Below are positions 1 through 5,646 of a DNA stretch of 26,829 nucleotides, piece after piece. The first letter of the stretch is position 1; each line of letters opens with the position of its first letter. Below the pieces are notes generated by a model. The model was given only the letters and a program-made list of their open reading frames with translations, was not told the origin of the DNA and searched no databases. The position numbers were made by a program, and so were the translations under genes. The stretch is taken from IMG/VR virus record IMGVR_UViG_3300042924_004960, positions 1 through 26,829 of that record; one strand, written 5' to 3'. Source of the DNA: a virus.

Positions 1-60
1 CCTACTTATCTCGGAAACGTCGGTATTGAACCAGGGCATGTGTAGCTTTGCGACTCTCAT
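1..60 (-). CDS. 5' end of an unidentified gene, cut by the window edge
   Basis: An ATG at 60-58 on the minus strand opens a frame of 20 codons that runs off the left edge without a stop. A GAGGG ribosome-binding site sits 5 nt upstream. The start lies one base beyond the stop codon of the gene at 62-403, as expected for the next gene of the left operon. The visible residues begin MRVAKLHMPW. No function can be assigned from so short a piece. Confidence 0.55.
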   Translation of the reverse strand, partial: MRVAKLHMPWFNTDVSEISR

Positions 61-61
61 T

Positions 62-403
62 TCATCCCTCTGGTAGTTCTTGCTGGTGTTTGAGATCGTC
101 GGGAGATACAATCCCTCCATCAATGACCTGAAGGTGTTGTCCGTCAAGCCCGGTGGCCTGAGCGACTGTGACACCTTTTCCTTTAGCCGGGCGACCGCCT
201 CTTGCTTGGTGCTTGCGTAGGCTTGATAAGCTATCCCCTGGATTTGCATCCTGGCTTCCCATCCCTTGCCCTTCTGCCGGATATTCGGTTCGTTGTTCTG
301 GCTCATCGTGACTTTCCAGCATAGCGCAAAGCGCGAGGAATTCACGTCGCTTCTTTAGCGGAAGCGCGTGGAAACCTCGTAAATCTGCGGTGCTGAATTG
401 CAT
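62..403 (-). CDS. hypothetical phage protein, 113 aa
   Basis: I do not recognise this protein. The first 30 residues are helical and basic (ALPLKKRREFLALCAML). A hydrophilic middle follows with a basic Gly/Arg/Lys stretch near residues 65-78 (KHQARGGRPAKGKG), which could contact nucleic acid. The ATG is preceded by AGGA at 8 nt. The gene starts 3 nt after the stop of the upstream minus-strand gene, so it belongs to the left operon. No signal peptide or membrane segment is visible. The reading frame is well supported by packing and its ribosome-binding site, but the function is unknown. Confidence 0.7.
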   Translation of the reverse strand: MQFSTADLRGFHALPLKKRREFLALCAMLESHDEPEQRTEYPAEGQGMGSQDANPGDSLSSLRKHQARGGRPAKGKGVTVAQATGLDGQHLQVIDGGIVSPDDLKHQQELPEG

Positions 404-406
404 GAG

Positions 407-613
407 TTAGTCCTGCTCTGGGAGAATTGGGCCTTGGAAGCTGTGGAATCTGGAGAGGTGGAAAACTTCCCTGCTCCCGACTTGCCTTGCAATCAATGTA
501 TCTTTGGTTGCAGGTGAGTAGAAAACCCAGACCACAAACTCAGTACCAGAAGCAATCCACTTTGCCCAGTACCAACCTGGTTTGGTCGGTTGCTTGGGTG
601 TCCAGTTGCTCAT
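407..613 (-). CDS. small Trp-rich phage protein, 68 aa
   Basis: I chose the ATG at 613, which overlaps the upstream stop as ATGA and has AGGA 8 nt upstream, over an upstream in-frame start at 634. The protein begins MSNWTPKQPTKPGWYWAKW. This PxKPGWYWAKW pattern followed by alternating hydrophobic residues is common in small accessory proteins of tailed phages, probably a compact beta-rich fold. No enzymatic motif is seen. It sits in the left minus-strand operon between a membrane protein gene and the gene at 62-403. The function is unknown. Confidence 0.72.
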   Translation of the reverse strand: MSNWTPKQPTKPGWYWAKWIASGTEFVVWVFYSPATKDTLIARQVGSREVFHLSRFHSFQGPILPEQD

Positions 614-858
614 CGTGTTAATCCTGCCAACCAAGGATGATCGGCGTACAATGTCGTGGCGAGAACCGTCAGCGTGGCGAGTGCCAGGAAGACGATGCCT
701 GCGAAAAGGGTGTAAGTGCCGAGCTTAGTTCGGCGGGTGCGCTTTAGCTGTCCGTAGGCGTTGCCGTAAATGTCCGGGCGGTCAGAGCATCTTGCGCCGT
801 TGTACTTCCTAGCGGCGATGATGGCGTCCTTTGGCTTGTGTGCTTCTGAAAGTTTCAT
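610..858 (-). CDS. small single-pass membrane protein, 82 aa
   Basis: A basic N-terminal half (about residues 1-45, rich in Lys and Arg) is followed by one strongly hydrophobic segment at about residues 48-70 (TLFAGIVFLALATLTVLATTL) and a short tail. This suggests an inner-membrane protein with its N-terminus in the cytoplasm by the positive-inside rule. It overlaps the next gene by ATGA. It lies just downstream of a predicted intrinsic terminator at 876-912, so its expression may depend on readthrough or an unseen promoter. No strong ribosome-binding site is visible. The function is unknown, and position alone does not support calling it a holin. Confidence 0.65.
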   Translation of the reverse strand: MKLSEAHKPKDAIIAARKYNGARCSDRPDIYGNAYGQLKRTRRTKLGTYTLFAGIVFLALATLTVLATTLYADHPWLAGLTR

Positions 859-875
859 TGTTTTGGTTTCTCTTG

Positions 876-912
876 GAAAAAATGCCCGGTGCCAATGCGT
901 AAAACACCGGGC
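876..912 (-). terminator. intrinsic terminator after the SSB-like gene
   Basis: A perfect 8-bp inverted repeat (GCCCGGTG at 884-891 and CACCGGGC at 905-912) encloses a 13-nt loop. On the minus strand it is followed by ATTTTTT (877-883). This is a classic Rho-independent layout for transcripts coming from the SSB-like gene at 973-1596. The rather long loop may leave it leaky, which would allow expression of the genes to its left. Confidence 0.75.
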
Positions 913-972
913 TATGGGAGGAGAAGAGGGAGAACTTACTCGTTGATAAGAACCCCGTCGGTTGGGTAAGTC

Positions 973-1596
973 TTATTCGTCGGCGAATGGATCGTGGTCT
1001 GGGTCTGCCTTCTTCGCTGGTTTGGCTTTTGCCTTTGGTTCTTCCGGTTCGTCGTCGGTCTTTTCCTCGGGGACATAAAAGGCGGAATGGTTGACAATGA
1101 CTTCCTTGGCGTTCTTGAACCTCTTGATGTCGAAGTCAATCTTGTCTTCCTCGCTCATCCCTTCGGTTGATCCCTTAGACCATTCAGCAGGTTCTGGCAA
1201 TACCCATTCTCCGCTGTCCGCGTCCAGGGCGCGAAGAGAGATAAAGCTCGCGTTTGCGTTCTTAGATCCGGTAGTCAGTGAGAGCTTTACCAAATCCCCT
1301 TTCTCTACATGGTGCAGCCGCTTTGCGAAGCTGACCCCGATAGGAGATGCGAGTTTGATCTTGAATGTCTCAATGGTCTCTCCATCACGGAGTGAAACTC
1401 TGATGCCGAGGTATGGCTTGACATTGTATGCCGAGTTGCCTGGATCATCAAAGAGTTGAATCCGGTCAAGTTCTCCGCTGATGTAGGTGAAACTGGTGCC
1501 GTCTGGAACTCCTTTCCCGTACTGGTTGAATGCACCGTTTTTGATGCTGTAGTTGTTGAATGTTAGTCCCTTTGGGGATTCTGTGCCTGATGCCAT
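973..1596 (-). CDS. putative phage single-stranded DNA-binding protein (SSB-like)
   Basis: This 207-aa protein has a beta-rich, hydrophilic body with aromatic and basic residues (about residues 10-135), compatible with an OB fold. A low-complexity Pro/Lys/Glu linker (about 175-197) leads to the acidic tail DPDHDPFADE. A disordered linker with an acidic, Phe-containing C-terminus is the hallmark of SSBs (E. coli SSB ends DDDIPF) and of phage ssDNA-binding proteins such as T7 gp2.5, where the tail recruits replication partners. Such a protein would coat ssDNA made by the primase-helicase at 5639. The body was not matched to a specific family. The start has no clear Shine-Dalgarno sequence, only an A-rich leader. 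An intrinsic terminator follows the gene. Confidence 0.55.
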   Translation of the reverse strand: MASGTESPKGLTFNNYSIKNGAFNQYGKGVPDGTSFTYISGELDRIQLFDDPGNSAYNVKPYLGIRVSLRDGETIETFKIKLASPIGVSFAKRLHHVEKGDLVKLSLTTGSKNANASFISLRALDADSGEWVLPEPAEWSKGSTEGMSEEDKIDFDIKRFKNAKEVIVNHSAFYVPEEKTDDEPEEPKAKAKPAKKADPDHDPFADE

Positions 1597-1607
1597 GTGT
1601 TTATGTT

Positions 1608-2135
1608 TTAGATAGTCCGTAGACCTTTGGAGTCAAGCTCACCGAAGAAGTCTTCTAGGGTTGGCTCTACAGGTAGGAGGTTCACGCGCTTAAAGTACGG
1701 CCCGTCTACTGGGCAGACTTTGCGGGTGAAATTGGTGTCAATGAAGGCGAGAATGGCGGCCGCTTTTGGGCAGTCGTACTTCCGGACTTCGTACTGGTAA
1801 GCACGATAGACCTGTGCGCTCACCCAGTTGCCGAGCATCTTGGAATAAAGCTCGTCGTCCTTCTCGGGCGGCGTGTCCGGCAGGCGGTTGTACTTCTGGT
1901 ACTCAGGTGCGCTGATTTTCGCGAGGTTGTTCACCCAGCGGAAGATTTGCTTATTGCGCTCCTGGTCGCAAGCCCGGCGGTACTCGTCGGCTACTTGCGA
2001 TCGGATTTTCTGGAGCAAGTCCTTCGGCATCTTCTTCAGGTCGTGTTGCTGACCAAGTAGATTGTCGATGGCCTTACCGAACGCGGCTTCTGTTTGAGCC
2101 GCGTCCAGTACGGAGTACATTTGTCCGGTGGTCAT
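1608..2135 (-). CDS. hypothetical phage protein, 175 aa
   Basis: The ATG at 2135 overlaps the stop of the upstream gene as ATGA and has AAAGGTGG 7 nt upstream, so it is preferred over the longer start at 2207. The protein (MTTGQMYSVLDAAQ...) is mostly helical and charged in its first two thirds. Its C-terminal third has the pattern KVCPVDGPYFKRVNLLP. Only two cysteines are present, about 20 residues apart, so no zinc site is evident. It sits directly upstream of the SSB-like gene, and a role in DNA metabolism is possible but not shown. I do not recognise the family. Confidence 0.7.
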   Translation of the reverse strand: MTTGQMYSVLDAAQTEAAFGKAIDNLLGQQHDLKKMPKDLLQKIRSQVADEYRRACDQERNKQIFRWVNNLAKISAPEYQKYNRLPDTPPEKDDELYSKMLGNWVSAQVYRAYQYEVRKYDCPKAAAILAFIDTNFTRKVCPVDGPYFKRVNLLPVEPTLEDFFGELDSKGLRTI

Positions 2136-2395
2136 GGAAACACCACCTTTGCACCGTCCTTTACGGCTTGCAGGATGCACTCGAAAAGGAACTCTTGGAG
2201 GAACCAAGATTCTGGCAAAGTGTTTTCGGGTTGCTCAAACCTTTTGCCGTCAATCTCGGTGAATACGATGAACTCGCTATCCTTCCAAGATGGGCTGACT
2301 ACCTGGACGTAGACTTTGTATCCGTACATCGTCTGGCAGAAAGTCTCTCCGGCGTCGAACCCGATTGATGCGCTTGGAATATCAATCTTGCTCAT
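2132..2395 (-). CDS. hypothetical phage protein, 87 aa
   Basis: The start at 2395 (MSKIDIPSASIGFDAGETF) forms an ATGA overlap with the stop of the 168-aa gene upstream. The longer frame beginning at 2413 adds only six residues that overlap that gene. The protein has alternating beta-type segments (YGYKVYVQVV, SEFIVFTEID) and a C-terminal helix (SWFLQEFLFECILQAVKDGAKVVF). No known motif is recognised. It is translationally coupled to both neighbours in the left operon. Confidence 0.68.
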   Translation of the reverse strand: MSKIDIPSASIGFDAGETFCQTMYGYKVYVQVVSPSWKDSEFIVFTEIDGKRFEQPENTLPESWFLQEFLFECILQAVKDGAKVVFP

Positions 2396-2898
2396 GCCGC
2401 ACTCCCGTTGCATAGTGTTTGCAGTGCGAGCTTTAGACCGTTTAGCTGGTTGAACTTATCGGCCTCCGTGAGAGCGTTAAACTTGCGGAGAACTTCTGGG
2501 CAGTGGTGAGCCAGCATTCCGAACTGCCGCATCTGATCTATTGCGAAGTTGCTCGGCATCTCAGAGCCGTTGGCATAGCTCCATGCCTCGAAGAATTCCA
2601 GGTGGAACGCTACCGACTCGTTTGGGGTGAGGTGAGGAACTGGGGTGATGACCCAGACGCCCACTTCGGTGCGGAAACCGTCGACTGGGTATCGGCGCAG
2701 AAGGGCGGGAAATTCTGCGCGTAGGGCGTCGGTAAAGCCGTCTAGCTCGGTGATGACGATAGTGTTTTCGTCCGCGTGAGCTTTGGCGAGCAGGATATTC
2801 CCTGCCTTGATGTTCCGGTTGTAGCCCTTGCTAAGGGCGGTTAGTGTGGTGTACAGAGCTAACTCTGCGGCTGTGTGTGCGTTGAACGGTGTGTCCAT
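2392..2898 (-). CDS. first gene of the left operon, hypothetical, 168 aa
   Basis: This is the promoter-proximal gene of the minus-strand operon. The ATG at 2898 has AAGGA about 6 nt upstream and lies some 33 nt downstream of the expected transcription start. The protein is soluble and mixed alpha/beta, with an N-terminal helical region (AAELALYTTLTALSKGYNR), a central hydrophobic strand pair (TEVGVWVITPVP) and a helical C-terminus. No motif is recognised. Its place directly behind an operator-controlled promoter suggests an early protein. It overlaps the next gene by ATGA. Confidence 0.72.
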   Translation of the reverse strand: MDTPFNAHTAAELALYTTLTALSKGYNRNIKAGNILLAKAHADENTIVITELDGFTDALRAEFPALLRRYPVDGFRTEVGVWVITPVPHLTPNESVAFHLEFFEAWSYANGSEMPSNFAIDQMRQFGMLAHHCPEVLRKFNALTEADKFNQLNGLKLALQTLCNGSAA

Positions 2899-2937
2899 GT
2901 GTGATCCTTGCTGAGCCGTTGTCGCGGCTACAATAAG

Positions 2938-2969
2938 ACTTTACCACACTTTGCACAATTTTGTGCAAA
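2938..2969 (-). promoter_or_regulatory. left early promoter with repressor operator (OL-like)
   Basis: Bases 2950-2969 form a 9+2+9 bp palindrome of the half-site TTTGCACAA, the same core as the larger palindrome at 3878-3905. On the minus strand a -10 element TAAAGT (2943-2938) is preceded by TGG, an extended -10, and lies about 17 bp from the palindrome centre. The palindrome therefore covers the -35 region, so a bound repressor would block polymerase. The repressor gene at 3505-3849 is the obvious candidate ligand. Promoter strength and repression are inferred. Confidence 0.7.
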
Positions 2970-2979
2970 AAATGCAAAG

Positions 2980-3014
2980 AAAATAAAAAAAAGTCCCCGC
3001 TGGGTTCAGCGAGG
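2980..3014 (-). terminator. intrinsic terminator of the repressor operon
   Basis: On the minus strand CCTCGCTG and CAGCGGGG (3014-2995) form an 8-bp stem with one G-U pair and a 4-nt AACC loop. The run ACTTTTTTTT follows directly. It lies about 27 nt past the stop of the zinc-ribbon gene (3041) and just before the left operator, so it insulates the early operon from repressor transcription. Confidence 0.85.
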
Positions 3015-3040
3015 ATTCATTTTCAGCCAAGAAAAAGACT

Positions 3041-3508
3041 TTAGATCGGGACTAACTTCTCAACCGCTTCGCACTCGGGGCAACGTTTGACGGTGTACAA
3101 GACTTCCCTATGCAGGAAGAGCATGGCGACGAGGCAAATGGCGGTAATAACCCACGTCGATCCGCAAAGGAAGAATCCAACGATGAAGCATCCGGCGGCA
3201 ATCGCGCCCAAAACCTCGTATGCGCTCGGCTTGTATTTGTTTTTGTATAGGCAGTTTACGCATCCGCACCTTTGGCACGGGCCGACGAGTCTTGATGTGT
3301 TGACCAAAGAGCCGAAGAAAAGTGCCTTAAAGGAAAAGGGTTTGCTTGGTTGCTGGATCGGCGGTGCGGCTACGGTTTGGGATGCAGTGGCACAAGCCAT
3401 GCACCGACCTTTTGTGAGGTCGCTATAAGCTCTGGAGATGTGCTTCCGGCATCCAATACAGTAGATCGGTTGCATCATGTCGTCTTGGGTGAAATCCTGG
3501 TCGTTCAT
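3041..3508 (-). CDS. zinc-ribbon, two-helix membrane protein cotranscribed with the repressor
   Basis: This 155-aa protein has paired cysteines at 17/20 and 36/39 (a treble-clef or zinc-ribbon pattern), a second cluster at 78/81/83/86 and a final CPEC at 143/146. Two hydrophobic segments at about 99-115 and 117-132 would form a membrane hairpin, leaving the cysteine-rich parts on the same side. It overlaps the repressor gene by ATGA, has AGGA 5-6 nt before its ATG, and is followed by an intrinsic terminator, so repressor and membrane protein form a two-gene operon. Expression together with a repressor would suit a lysogenic-conversion or superinfection-exclusion role, but this is only inference from context. 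Confidence 0.72.
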   Translation of the reverse strand: MNDQDFTQDDMMQPIYCIGCRKHISRAYSDLTKGRCMACATASQTVAAPPIQQPSKPFSFKALFFGSLVNTSRLVGPCQRCGCVNCLYKNKYKPSAYEVLGAIAAGCFIVGFFLCGSTWVITAICLVAMLFLHREVLYTVKRCPECEAVEKLVPI

Positions 3509-3849
3509 ATCTTTCCTAATAGGTCTAAGGCGGCGTACAGTTCGGCTTTTGCGGTTAATTTGAGCGATTCGGATACTCCATGTTCTGCGAGCATATCTAT
3601 AAGCAGACGGATCTGCCTCCTGGTCGCTCTCGGTCTAATCGGCTCTTCGGCGTCCGGGTTGCCAATAAATTTCTGAATGCCGAGTTCGTTTAGTTTGGCA
3701 TAGGTAAAGACGGGAACCTCTGCCCTTCCAGTTTCAATGTTAGCGACCGTTGAACGTTTCATGCCGAGTAAGTCCGCAAATTCTTCTTGCGTCATGCCGC
3801 GATATTTCCTCAGAAGCTTGAAGGCTGCCGCGTACTCCAGTTGATCCAT
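3505..3849 (-). CDS. XRE-family (Cro/CI-like) repressor, 114 aa
   Basis: Residues about 6-60 form a helix-turn-helix of the XRE family, with the typical run YRGMTQEEFADLLGMKRSTVANIETGR, where TQEEFADLLG is helix 2 and the recognition helix follows. A C-terminal helical part (about 75-114) could dimerise. There is no S24/LexA-type peptidase domain, so RecA-triggered autocleavage is not expected. The start at 3849 (MDQLEYAAAF) fits the XRE N-terminus, whereas the longer frame from 4062 runs through the operator and the divergent gene. It lies next to the palindrome at 3878-3905 and is coupled by ATGA to the zinc-ribbon gene. It probably maintains lysogeny or delays early expression. Confidence 0.88.
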   Translation of the reverse strand: MDQLEYAAAFKLLRKYRGMTQEEFADLLGMKRSTVANIETGRAEVPVFTYAKLNELGIQKFIGNPDAEEPIRPRATRRQIRLLIDMLAEHGVSESLKLTAKAELYAALDLLGKI

Positions 3850-3877
3850 ACATATAATTTTCCTCAACAATGCTTCC

Positions 3878-3905
3878 ACAGTTTGCACAAAATTGTGCAA
3901 ACTGT
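3878..3905. promoter_or_regulatory. main operator palindrome between divergent genes (OR-like)
   Basis: Two perfect 13-nt arms (ACAGTTTGCACAA and its complement) are separated by AA. The inner 9-nt arm, TTTGCACAA, is shared with the left operator at 2950-2969. The palindrome lies between the XRE repressor and the first right early gene, where a CI/Cro-type switch would have its operator. Its symmetry fits a dimeric HTH regulator. Occupancy would cover the -35 region of the rightward promoter and the upstream region of the repressor gene. Confidence 0.85.
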
Positions 3906-3914
3906 TGGTATAGT
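3883..3914 (+). promoter_or_regulatory. rightward early promoter, probably leaderless
   Basis: TATAGT at 3909-3914 is preceded by TGG, an extended -10. A TTGCAC at 3883-3888 lies inside the operator with a long 20-bp spacer. The first ATG is at 3923, only 8 nt past the -10, and there is no Shine-Dalgarno sequence, so the transcript probably starts at or within a few bases of the ATG. Its layout mirrors the left promoter, with the palindrome centre about 17 bp from the -10. Confidence 0.65.
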
Positions 3915-3922
3915 ATTTCTTG

Positions 3923-4231
3923 ATGGACGAAAATACTACTGTTATCCGTAAAATCCAGCAAATCGACGGGGGGTGGAAGGGGGTCGAAAGTCTCCAGGCG
4001 TTTGACCTTCTTCGATCCCAAAGACACACTATGCAGGAGATTGCAGAGGCGTTCGGGTGCAAGACTCGAAACTTTTACTACCTGCTCGCAAAAGCTCGAG
4101 CCGAACTAGCAAAAAAAGAGGGCGATGATGCGACAACACCATCCACCCAGTATTTTGAAAGTAGCAGCAAGGATGTCGCGCACCACTGTTCATGTGGGAG
4201 TTTACCAGACTCTAAGGCGGTGGGATGGTGA
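3923..4231 (+). CDS. small HTH protein, first right early gene (Cro-position), 102 aa
   Basis: The protein carries a helix-turn-helix of homeodomain type at about residues 26-62 (LLRSQRHTMQEIAEAFGCKTRNFYYLLAKAR), followed by a charged linker and a disordered C-terminus with two Cys residues. It is divergent from the XRE repressor and first in the rightward operon, a position typical of Cro or early activators, although its fold differs from XRE Cro proteins. The ATG at 3923 has no ribosome-binding site and lies 8 nt after a -10 box. The C-terminus overlaps the next gene by 7 nt. It probably regulates transcription; the target is unknown. Confidence 0.75.
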   Translation: MDENTTVIRKIQQIDGGWKGVESLQAFDLLRSQRHTMQEIAEAFGCKTRNFYYLLAKARAELAKKEGDDATTPSTQYFESSSKDVAHHCSCGSLPDSKAVGW

Positions 4232-4635
4232 CCATTTCCAAACTATCCTTTGCCGCTGGTGGGGAGAAGAAGAAAGTGGAGCGTGTCCGCGCTAAGCCGG
4301 TCAACCACAACCAGCGGGCGAAAAGATGGCTCCTGGAGGACGGCGCACTGTGGGTGGAAACGCTCGAACATGAGCAAGCATTCTCGGTGAGGAAGAAGGA
4401 CTTTCTCGCCTGTGACTTCATGGCGATTTATGCAGACCACCTGTGCCTAGTCCAGCTCACCACGGACTCCAACAAGTCTGCTCGCAGGAAGAAGATGCTG
4501 GCAAACGTGGGGCTTGGACACTGGGTGAGGGCTGGCGGCTGTGTCTGCCTGCTCACTTATAAGAAGAGCGTTTCCGCTGGTGGCGCCATTTCTTACACTG
4601 CAACGGCTGAAGACATGACGGGGTTATGGCTATGA
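4225..4635 (+). CDS. putative PD-(D/E)XK-like nuclease, 136 aa
   Basis: The core pattern is CDFMAIYADHLCLVQLTT followed by a basic helix (NKSARRKKMLANV) and a strand (GGCVCLLTYKK). An Asp at the end of one strand, then a strand ending in a Q/E-x-T motif and a basic helix, is the layout of PD-(D/E)XK nucleases such as phage resolvase or VRR-NUC-like enzymes. Here the second acidic position is Gln, as in some divergent members. The start has AAGG about 9 nt upstream and overlaps the preceding gene. A role in recombination or resolving replication intermediates is plausible. The family call is by pattern only and could be wrong. Confidence 0.5.
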   Translation: MVTISKLSFAAGGEKKKVERVRAKPVNHNQRAKRWLLEDGALWVETLEHEQAFSVRKKDFLACDFMAIYADHLCLVQLTTDSNKSARRKKMLANVGLGHWVRAGGCVCLLTYKKSVSAGGAISYTATAEDMTGLWL

Positions 4636-4850
4636 GTTCTATTGATGTAGAAGGCATTCCTCAGCTTGCGCTCGGGGCGATACCGCGAAAGCATAAGGAC
4701 AGGCGCAATATCTTTTCTCCTAGCGGGATCGTTGACTCTTCGATCCTAGACGATGAGGTTTACCGTTCGCTTCTTAGTCCGGAAGTGGTTGCTTCGCTGG
4801 AAGAATTCAACGCAAGGAAGCGAAGGGAGCGAATCTGTGGCTTGGCATAA
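4632..4850 (+). CDS. hypothetical phage protein, 72 aa
   Basis: The ATG at 4632 overlaps the upstream stop as ATGA. An in-frame ATG two codons earlier, at 4626, is an alternative. The protein (MSSIDVEGIPQLALGAIPRK...) ends in a basic helix (SLEEFNARKRRERICG). No motif is recognised. It is tightly packed between the nuclease-like gene and the next small gene, which starts inside its 3' end. Confidence 0.65.
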   Translation: MSSIDVEGIPQLALGAIPRKHKDRRNIFSPSGIVDSSILDDEVYRSLLSPEVVASLEEFNARKRRERICGLA

Positions 4851-5181
4851 ACCAAAACCGCTGAATCCTAAGTTCTGGGATTCTAAGTTCGGGCAGGGGC
4901 TTATGGAAGAAGGAAAGGTTCGGCAAGGGCTTTTCTTCCCCGGTGGATCGCACTGGTACCTTTGCTACAACGAGAACAAAAAGACCCTGACGCCATGCCG
5001 AACGAAAGAAGTTGCGCCAACTTTGGTGGAAGTGCGATTTGGCAAAAGCGAACCGATAAAGGTCGGCTTGCATGGCAAGGGCTGTGAGGGCATCTCTTAT
5101 ACTGGCCCGTTTGACTCGCTGCGGCTTGCACTTAGTTTCCGCGATTGGCTTGGGCATAAGAAGCCGGAGGTGCCTCAGTGA
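4837..5181 (+). CDS. hypothetical phage protein, 114 aa, GTG start
   Basis: I chose the GTG at 4837 because GGAG lies 7 nt upstream and it limits the overlap with the previous gene to 14 nt; the upstream ATG at 4753 would overlap by nearly 100 nt. The protein has aromatic-rich segments (HKPKPLNPKFWDSKFG, GGSHWYLCYNENK) and beta-type stretches, with a final amphipathic helix (SLRLALSFRDWLGHKK). It could be a small nucleic-acid-binding or accessory protein. No family is recognised. The stop is shared with the following start (TGATG). Confidence 0.65.
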   Translation: MAWHKPKPLNPKFWDSKFGQGLMEEGKVRQGLFFPGGSHWYLCYNENKKTLTPCRTKEVAPTLVEVRFGKSEPIKVGLHGKGCEGISYTGPFDSLRLALSFRDWLGHKKPEVPQ

Positions 5182-5453
5182 TGGAAACTCCGATGGTTGA
5201 ACGCTGGATTTATACCGATGAGCTTGCTTATCACCCTACTGGTCGTATTGGTGGATCGCGGCGCATTGCTGACGTGATTCCAGAGGAAAAGGCAAAGCCG
5301 CTCGGACTCTGCGAGCAGATGCTTGCGATGCGAGAAAGCGGCATGACAAACAGGCAGATTGGCGAGTACTTCGGCTATGCACCCAAGTCCCGGAAAGTGG
5401 AATGGTGCCTTGCCTACGCCAAACAAAGGAGGCTCCGTGATGGTTTATCGTAG
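5181..5453 (+). CDS. small HTH protein, 90 aa
   Basis: A homeodomain-like helix-turn-helix occupies about residues 44-80 (MLAMRESGMTNRQIGEYFGY...VEWCLAYAKQR). The pattern (Leu, turn, I-x-E-x-F-G, basic helix) resembles the HTH of the first early gene at 3923, suggesting two related small regulators in one operon. An N-terminal segment of about 40 residues has no motif. It starts at the ATG overlapping the previous stop; a second ATG lies at 5193. It probably binds DNA, with an unknown target. Confidence 0.68.
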   Translation: METPMVERWIYTDELAYHPTGRIGGSRRIADVIPEEKAKPLGLCEQMLAMRESGMTNRQIGEYFGYAPKSRKVEWCLAYAKQRRLRDGLS

Positions 5454-5646
5454 ATTGCACAAAAAACCAACTCAACAAGACAACGACGTGACTGCGGTCA
5501 GTCAAGCACTGATGTGCTTTAGCCGGGAAGAACTGCGCGAACTGCTAGAAGGTCGCGCCAATAACCCGGTCGCCATGATGCGGGACACGGCGATTCGGCA
5601 CCTGAAGATTCTCGACAAGATCGAAAAGGGGTTGCTGAATGATTAA
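5440..5646 (+). CDS. hypothetical small helical protein, 68 aa
   Basis: A near-perfect Shine-Dalgarno sequence AAAGGAGG ends 6-8 nt before GTG-ATG at 5437/5440, and I take the ATG. The protein (MVYRRLHKKPTQQ...) has a basic N-terminus and two amphipathic helices (SREELRELLEGR, RDTAIRHLKILDKIEKGLL). It overlaps the 3' end of the HTH gene by 14 nt and the primase-helicase by 8 nt. The strong ribosome-binding site and coupling suggest it is made in quantity with the replication protein. The function is unknown. Confidence 0.68.
   Translation: MVYRRLHKKPTQQDNDVTAVSQALMCFSREELRELLEGRANNPVAMMRDTAIRHLKILDKIEKGLLND

Noticed and set aside
3850-4062. N-terminal extension of the XRE repressor frame from 4062
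   Set aside because: The extension runs through the operator palindrome and antisense to the first right early gene. The HTH domain begins normally from the ATG at 3849.
4753-4836. Longer start for the 114-aa gene at 4837
   Set aside because: It would overlap the preceding gene by 98 nt and has no better ribosome-binding site. The GTG at 4837 has GGAG at good distance.
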